From assembly GCA_963649395.1 (NCBI GenBank), contig CAVJHW010000110.1:1-8736 (forward strand): a stretch of DNA of 8,736 bases, in the 5' to 3' direction. How positions within the stretch are numbered: position 1 is the first letter of the stretch; each line of letters opens with the position of its first letter. The notes below the pieces were generated by a model that made no database searches, was not told the origin of the DNA, and saw nothing but the letters and a program-made list of their open reading frames with translations. The translations under genes were made by a program, and so were the position numbers. This document shows positions 4,577-8,736 of this stretch, in pieces. The DNA comes from Scatomonas sp963649395 (lineage in GTDB: Bacteria; Bacillota; Clostridia; Lachnospirales; Lachnospiraceae).

Positions 4577-7500
4577 ATGAATATATGGAGAAGAGGCCTA
4601 TGTGCTCTTTTGGCTGTTGCAATACTACTTAGTGGTGTACCGTTTAACGTGTATGCAACTGAAGATAATGGTAGTTTCACGGTAGCTGATGATGAGCCTT
4701 CCGAAAACATTGATTGCACACCGCAGATTGCGGCACAGCCTGTGGATGTGATTTGCGGCAAAGATGAAGCCGCGACGCTGACCGTGAGCGCGACCGCTCC
4801 GGAGGGTGCGGCTCTTACCTATCAGTGGTATGAAGTAATCGGTGAAACCGGAACCGCTATCGAGGGCGCGACGGAAGCGAGCTATACCGCCCCCACCGCC
4901 GAGAGCGGAGAAAAGACTTACTACTGCGTAGTCACGAACACGGTCAACGGCTTGACCTATACTGCTCAGAGCAGCAACGGGAAGGTCACCGTGCGGGAAG
5001 CACAGGAAGCGACGGCGGTTGTGACCGATCTGAAGATTATAGTAGGCACCTACTCTGTTACAAATCCCAGTGCGTATCTGGATATGCTGGATGGAAAATT
5101 CAGCCGTGAGCAGACGGATTACAGAGACCTTGTCATCACGGATGTAGGTTCCGGATTCCTGGTATACTTGGGTCTGAGCGAGGAAATTCAGGCAGCGGGC
5201 ACAGTATATTATTCCCTTTCTTACAATGATATGCCGGGAACCGGCAATGGGGATCAGGGAACGCTGACAGTGCGCGATAACGGATTGACAGTTCCGTTCC
5301 AGTTTAACGGATCCCTTCTTTCCTTGGGTGAAGAGACAAAAGTAACACTCCGCGTAGGAAATAAGGATGAAAACGGCTTCTCCGTGTACGAGGACTACAA
5401 TTTTTATGTGTCCTATATCCTCGGACTGGGTACATTAAAGGTACTGGAGAACAAGAAGCAGGTTTTATCTCCCATGCTTCCCACTGGTGTGAATACCTTT
5501 GTCAACGAATTTACCGGAAACATCGCGGCAGGCACGGAAACAGTGTCTGTACAGATCAAGCCTTCTTCAAGGACCTCCACTGCGTATATTGGAGAGACTG
5601 CGTTTACCACGTCGTCCTATAAGGCGGACATCGCTCTGGCGGACTATCTCTCCAAGGATGGCACTTATGCTGAGATTCCTGTCATTCTGAAATGGGATGC
5701 TACGAATGAGAATCTGCCTACGCAGACAAGAACGTATACTCTGAGGCTTAACTTTGCTGACTACACTCCGCAGATTGCGGCACAGCCTGTGGATGTGACT
5801 TGCGGCAAAGATGAAGCCGCGACGCTGACCGTGAGCGCGACCGCTCCGGAGGGTGCGGCTCTTACCTATCAGTGGTATGAAGTAATCGGTGAAACCGGAA
5901 CCGCTATCGAGGGCGCGACGGAAGCGAGCTATACCGCCCCCACCGCCGAGAGCGGAGAAAAGACTTACTACTGCGTAGTCACGAACACGGTCAACGGCCT
6001 GACCTATACTGCGGCCAGCAATTCGGCATTCGTGAAAGTATACGAGTGGAGTGTTACGCCACCGAAGATTCTGAACCAATTAGGGAATGTGATTTGCAAT
6101 GTTAATGATGTGGTGACTTTATACGCCGAAATAGCGAAACCTGAATCAGGTGCTATAAGTTATCAATGGTATAAAGACGGCACAAATCTGATGACAAATT
6201 CTGATTTGGTAATTGTGGATACATCTGAGATTGGAGAGTACAGTTACTACTACGAAGTGTTGTGGCTGTTAGATAACGAATATTATAGGTTCAGATCTAA
6301 TACTGCTGTTGTAAAGGTTACAGAAGGGGAAGCAGTAGCGACAAACCCAACACCAGTCATTACCAAACAGCCTGTAGCAATAACTTGTGACAAGGGTGAT
6401 AATCCAGTCTTGTCGGTGGAGTATTATGTTGATGAGTCGGTTCGCGGCACCATAACATACCAGTGGTATAGACTTGGCACTGGACTTATCGTTGGCGCGA
6501 CGGATAGAACGTTTACTCCTCCTACAAGCAGTGACAGATCCAGATACTACTATTGTAGAATAACAAACACTTATAATGGCGTCAAATATGTTGCGCAATC
6601 AGATATGGCACGTGTAGATGTCAATCTGACATATCTGAATGTGCCTGAGATTGTAAGGGATTTTGGCAGCTATGGAAGAACGTCGCCCAAATCGGATGAT
6701 ATCATTGAGTATGAAACCGAATATGCGGTGGGATCGGTACCGAATTATATTTACTTCCAATTCGGAGATGCAGATAGAGAAGTTGATTTCAGTTACCAGG
6801 TTTACCACAATACAAAGAATACCATTGAAGATGCGGAGTTGGTGAAGGAAGCAACTGTCAATAAAATTCGGATCTCGTCGTCTTCGGGTGGTGCATATTC
6901 TATATATGAGTGTTATGCAAATCTGAACAGGAGCTATGACATAGGTGAGCACTACTTCTTCTGTAAGGTGACTGTATCCGCGAAAAATGAGGACATAGAT
7001 ACGGCGGACCTTTTGATGGGACCGGTGCGGATCACTTTCAAGGACACGGGAATTGAATTTGATGGCAGCGGCAGTGAAAATGATCCTTATAAAATCCAAA
7101 CTTTGGACGATTTAGTACGACTTAGGACCTATGTAGCGGACGGGAAATCCTTTAAGGGATTCTATTTCCAGGTATGTAATGATATCACTCTTCCCTCTGA
7201 TTGGACACCTATCGGATGCACCAAGGACGGCAGCACAAATATTGCGCAAGGTGCAAATTTAAATGCGTTTTCCGGAATATTTGATGGAAAGATCAGCGAG
7301 ACACAGAACGCAAAAATTACCGTTCCGGTTGGAGGACTCCCGCTTTTTGCCTATGTCAATGGTGCAACAATCAAGAACCTTAACATTTATGGTGAACGCA
7401 TCGAAGGTGCTGGCCTGGTTAATTGCTATACCGGTGTTGGCTTAAGCGGTAATGCGGTTACCATTGAGGGAGTGCGGCTACTGAGTGGAACCAAAACGCT

Positions 7501-8482
7501 GAAATCCGGTTTAATTGCGTCTGTTGGTGGAAATGGATACGCAGTGGCGAGTGCAGGCTACGTCGTCACGATCAGGAACTGTGTGATTGATGAGGGTGTA
7601 ACCATTGGCTATAGCGGATCAGAATACCAAATCGGTTCTTTTGCGGGTCGCATCAATGGTATAATTGAAAATTGTTCTAGCGCCGCAACAGTAAAAGGAA
7701 GTAGCTATGTCGGAGGCATTCTGGGAAGCCGAGACAACGCTATGAGCCAGTGTCAGGTAATCAACTGCACCTTTAGTGGAACTGTTGAGGCAAGCAGTGA
7801 TTATGCCGGTGGTATCGTTGGTGGCGGATATGACAATGAGACCGCGCCGAATGGTGCCAATCCTACCATTATAGGCTGTACCGTGACAGAAACAGGTTCT
7901 GTAAAGGGAAATCGTTATGTGGGCGGTATTCTTGGAGGTGATGGCTATGTTGCCCAGACCTGGAGCAATGTGGTAGGATCCATCAGTGATAATACCTTCC
8001 TGGGAAAGGTCAGCGGAAATGAGTATGTAGGTGCCATTATCGGATATCGTGACAGCTTAAATCGCTATGACACCATTTCTAATAATACCTACTCAGCAGA
8101 CTGCGGCGCGGACAAGGGCATCGGATTTGTAAAGTATCTGGATACCAATTATGAGAATCCCACCGTGATGGAGGGAACCATCGTTTTCAATACAGAAAAA
8201 GGTACCAGTGGATGCCCGACAGTGGCCGGATGCGCCTGGAGATCGGCTCATAATCGTACCGATGATCCTCTTGGTGCAGATGCTAACAAGTTATGCAGAG
8301 TAATCAGAACCACAGGGGATCTGAACGGGGATGGTCAAATCACCAGTGCAGACGTGGCTGCCCTGTTGGCTATCGTCACAGCACAGGCAGAGGAAGAATT
8401 GAGCGTTGCCGATCTCAATGGAGACGGTTTCATTACCAATGCCGATGTAGCTCAGCTTTTGCAGATGATTACAGCTGCATAA
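4577..8482 (+). CDS. Large secreted Ig-like/GLUG protein with C-terminal dockerin
   Basis: This 1301-residue exported protein has a signal peptide with cleavage likely after VYA (about residue 27). Ig-like repeats carry the TYQWY core motif: about 49-141, 398-488, 495-583 and 593-683. Residues 147-394 form a beta-rich region, the second half of which looks like a cadherin-like beta-sandwich. Another beta domain follows at about 688-825. From 828 the sequence GSGSENDPYKIQTLDDL begins a beta-helix region with GLUG-type repeats (YVGGILG, AGGIVGG, YVGAIIG) up to about 1240. Residues 1246-1301 are a type I dockerin with two calcium-binding loops, DLNGDGQITSADV and DLNGDGFITNADV. No catalytic domain, LPXTG, SLH or membrane anchor is seen, so attachment through a cohesin elsewhere is inferred. 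GAGG (4564-4567) precedes ATG by 9 bases. Ligand and partner are unknown. Confidence 0.88.
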   Translation: MNIWRRGLCALLAVAILLSGVPFNVYATEDNGSFTVADDEPSENIDCTPQIAAQPVDVICGKDEAATLTVSATAPEGAALTYQWYEVIGETGTAIEGATEASYTAPTAESGEKTYYCVVTNTVNGLTYTAQSSNGKVTVREAQEATAVVTDLKIIVGTYSVTNPSAYLDMLDGKFSREQTDYRDLVITDVGSGFLVYLGLSEEIQAAGTVYYSLSYNDMPGTGNGDQGTLTVRDNGLTVPFQFNGSLLSLGEETKVTLRVGNKDENGFSVYEDYNFYVSYILGLGTLKVLENKKQVLSPMLPTGVNTFVNEFTGNIAAGTETVSVQIKPSSRTSTAYIGETAFTTSSYKADIALADYLSKDGTYAEIPVILKWDATNENLPTQTRTYTLRLNFADYTPQIAAQPVDVTCGKDEAATLTVSATAPEGAALTYQWYEVIGETGTAIEGATEASYTAPTAESGEKTYYCVVTNTVNGLTYTAASNSAFVKVYEWSVTPPKILNQLGNVICNVNDVVTLYAEIAKPESGAISYQWYKDGTNLMTNSDLVIVDTSEIGEYSYYYEVLWLLDNEYYRFRSNTAVVKVTEGEAVATNPTPVITKQPVAITCDKGDNPVLSVEYYVDESVRGTITYQWYRLGTGLIVGATDRTFTPPTSSDRSRYYYCRITNTYNGVKYVAQSDMARVDVNLTYLNVPEIVRDFGSYGRTSPKSDDIIEYETEYAVGSVPNYIYFQFGDADREVDFSYQVYHNTKNTIEDAELVKEATVNKIRISSSSGGAYSIYECYANLNRSYDIGEHYFFCKVTVSAKNEDIDTADLLMGPVRITFKDTGIEFDGSGSENDPYKIQTLDDLVRLRTYVADGKSFKGFYFQVCNDITLPSDWTPIGCTKDGSTNIAQGANLNAFSGIFDGKISETQNAKITVPVGGLPLFAYVNGATIKNLNIYGERIEGAGLVNCYTGVGLSGNAVTIEGVRLLSGTKTLKSGLIASVGGNGYAVASAGYVVTIRNCVIDEGVTIGYSGSEYQIGSFAGRINGIIENCSSAATVKGSSYVGGILGSRDNAMSQCQVINCTFSGTVEASSDYAGGIVGGGYDNETAPNGANPTIIGCTVTETGSVKGNRYVGGILGGDGYVAQTWSNVVGSISDNTFLGKVSGNEYVGAIIGYRDSLNRYDTISNNTYSADCGADKGIGFVKYLDTNYENPTVMEGTIVFNTEKGTSGCPTVAGCAWRSAHNRTDDPLGADANKLCRVIRTTGDLNGDGQITSADVAALLAIVTAQAEEELSVADLNGDGFITNADVAQLLQMITAA
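4721..4965 (+). repeat. Ig-repeat DNA copy 1
   Basis: This 245-bp segment of the large gene recurs at 5768-6012 in the same frame, 1047 bases (349 codons) downstream. By eye the copies differ only at 4752 (T, against C at 5799) and 4952 (T, against C at 5999). It encodes most of the first Ig-like repeat (residues 49-130). Confidence 0.93.
5768..6012 (+). repeat. Ig-repeat DNA copy 2
   Basis: Direct copy of 4721-4965, encoding residues 398-479. Of the two differences, one changes the protein (Ile in copy 1, Thr in copy 2 before the Cys) and one is silent. Similarity stops sharply at the 3' end, which points to recent duplication or gene conversion. The Ig repeats farther downstream (495-583 and 593-683) share only the fold-level motifs. 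Confidence 0.93.
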
Positions 8483-8488
8483 GCAAAA

Positions 8489-8727
8489 CCCGAAATTTTT
8501 TCGGTGGGAATACAGTGGTCGCAGCTGTGCCTTGTATTCCCGCTGCGGGGGCTTCCAAAGACTTTCATGCTACACGCAGTTCCGCTCCATCACGCATGAA
8601 AGCCAGCTGCTCCGCACTTACGTGCTCCCGCAGCTGCCGCCAGTATCTGCAATCCGGGCTATCGCCCTACTTGCAGATACTGGCTTGCCCGTCCGATATC
8701 CACAAGCTGTGGTATGCCCCCAAGGGG
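8489..8727. repeat. Cluster of palindromes at the right edge
   Basis: A series of consecutive inverted repeats fills this region. CCGAAA (8490-8495) pairs with TTTCGG (8499-8504); GGGAATACA (8506-8514) with TGTATTCCC (8533-8541); CTTTCATGC (8562-8570) with GCATGAAAG (8594-8602); CAGCTGC (8604-8610) with GCAGCTG (8630-8636); and a 14-bp stem joins 8639-8652 with 8671-8684, with GGGC/GCCC inside. CCACA/TGTGG (8700-8712) and CCCC/GGGG (8717-8727) follow. No T run marks a normal terminator for the large gene, although the first small hairpin might act weakly. The region has no credible gene and continues past the window. It may be an end of a mobile element, a palindromic intergenic repeat, or a structured RNA on either strand. 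Confidence 0.7.
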
Positions 8728-8736
8728 ACTAGCGTT

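Noticed and set aside
8532..8732. 66-codon open frame at the right edge
   Set aside because: It lies wholly within the palindrome cluster, has no ribosome binding site, and its composition follows the repeats.

Overview
The window looks like chromosomal DNA of a gut-type low-to-mid-GC Firmicute, most likely a Clostridia member close to Lachnospiraceae. That placement is inferred from the Gram-positive promoter and Shine-Dalgarno style, the tRNA without encoded CCA, the secreted DUF4430-like and dockerin proteins, and codon use; no marker gene fixes the species. All recognised genes are on the + strand.

Left part (1-3123), housekeeping. A tRNA-Ser(GCU) with a consensus promoter and an intrinsic terminator sits between two arms of a 35-base inverted repeat. 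A second terminator, with a possible competing hairpin, follows. Then comes a compact three-gene operon, pabA-pabB-pabC, with overlapping genes. It encodes the whole route from chorismate to 4-aminobenzoate (a folate precursor): the glutaminase subunit, aminodeoxychorismate synthase, and the PLP-dependent lyase.

Middle part (3124-3862), a 740-base regulatory region. It holds a strong promoter, two tandem hairpins, a well-formed cobalamin riboswitch aptamer and a long intrinsic terminator acting as its expression platform. About 260 bases of unassigned leader follow, which may contain a decayed coding fragment.

Right part (3863-8482), a secreted module under that riboswitch. A 203-residue exported protein has a C-terminal region like DUF4430, the family related to the beta domain of transcobalamin and intrinsic factor. 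After an intercistronic terminator comes a 1301-residue exported protein with Ig-like repeats, a cadherin-like region, a GLUG-type beta-helix region and a C-terminal type I dockerin. The inferred picture is a B12-repressed extracellular system: a corrinoid-binding protein plus a large non-enzymatic protein that docks onto a cohesin-bearing partner encoded elsewhere. Two Ig repeats are nearly identical in DNA (245 bp, 2 differences), so the protein could change length by in-frame recombination.

Right edge (8483-8736): a cluster of at least four strong palindromes with no credible gene, possibly a mobile-element end or structured repeat that continues past the window.
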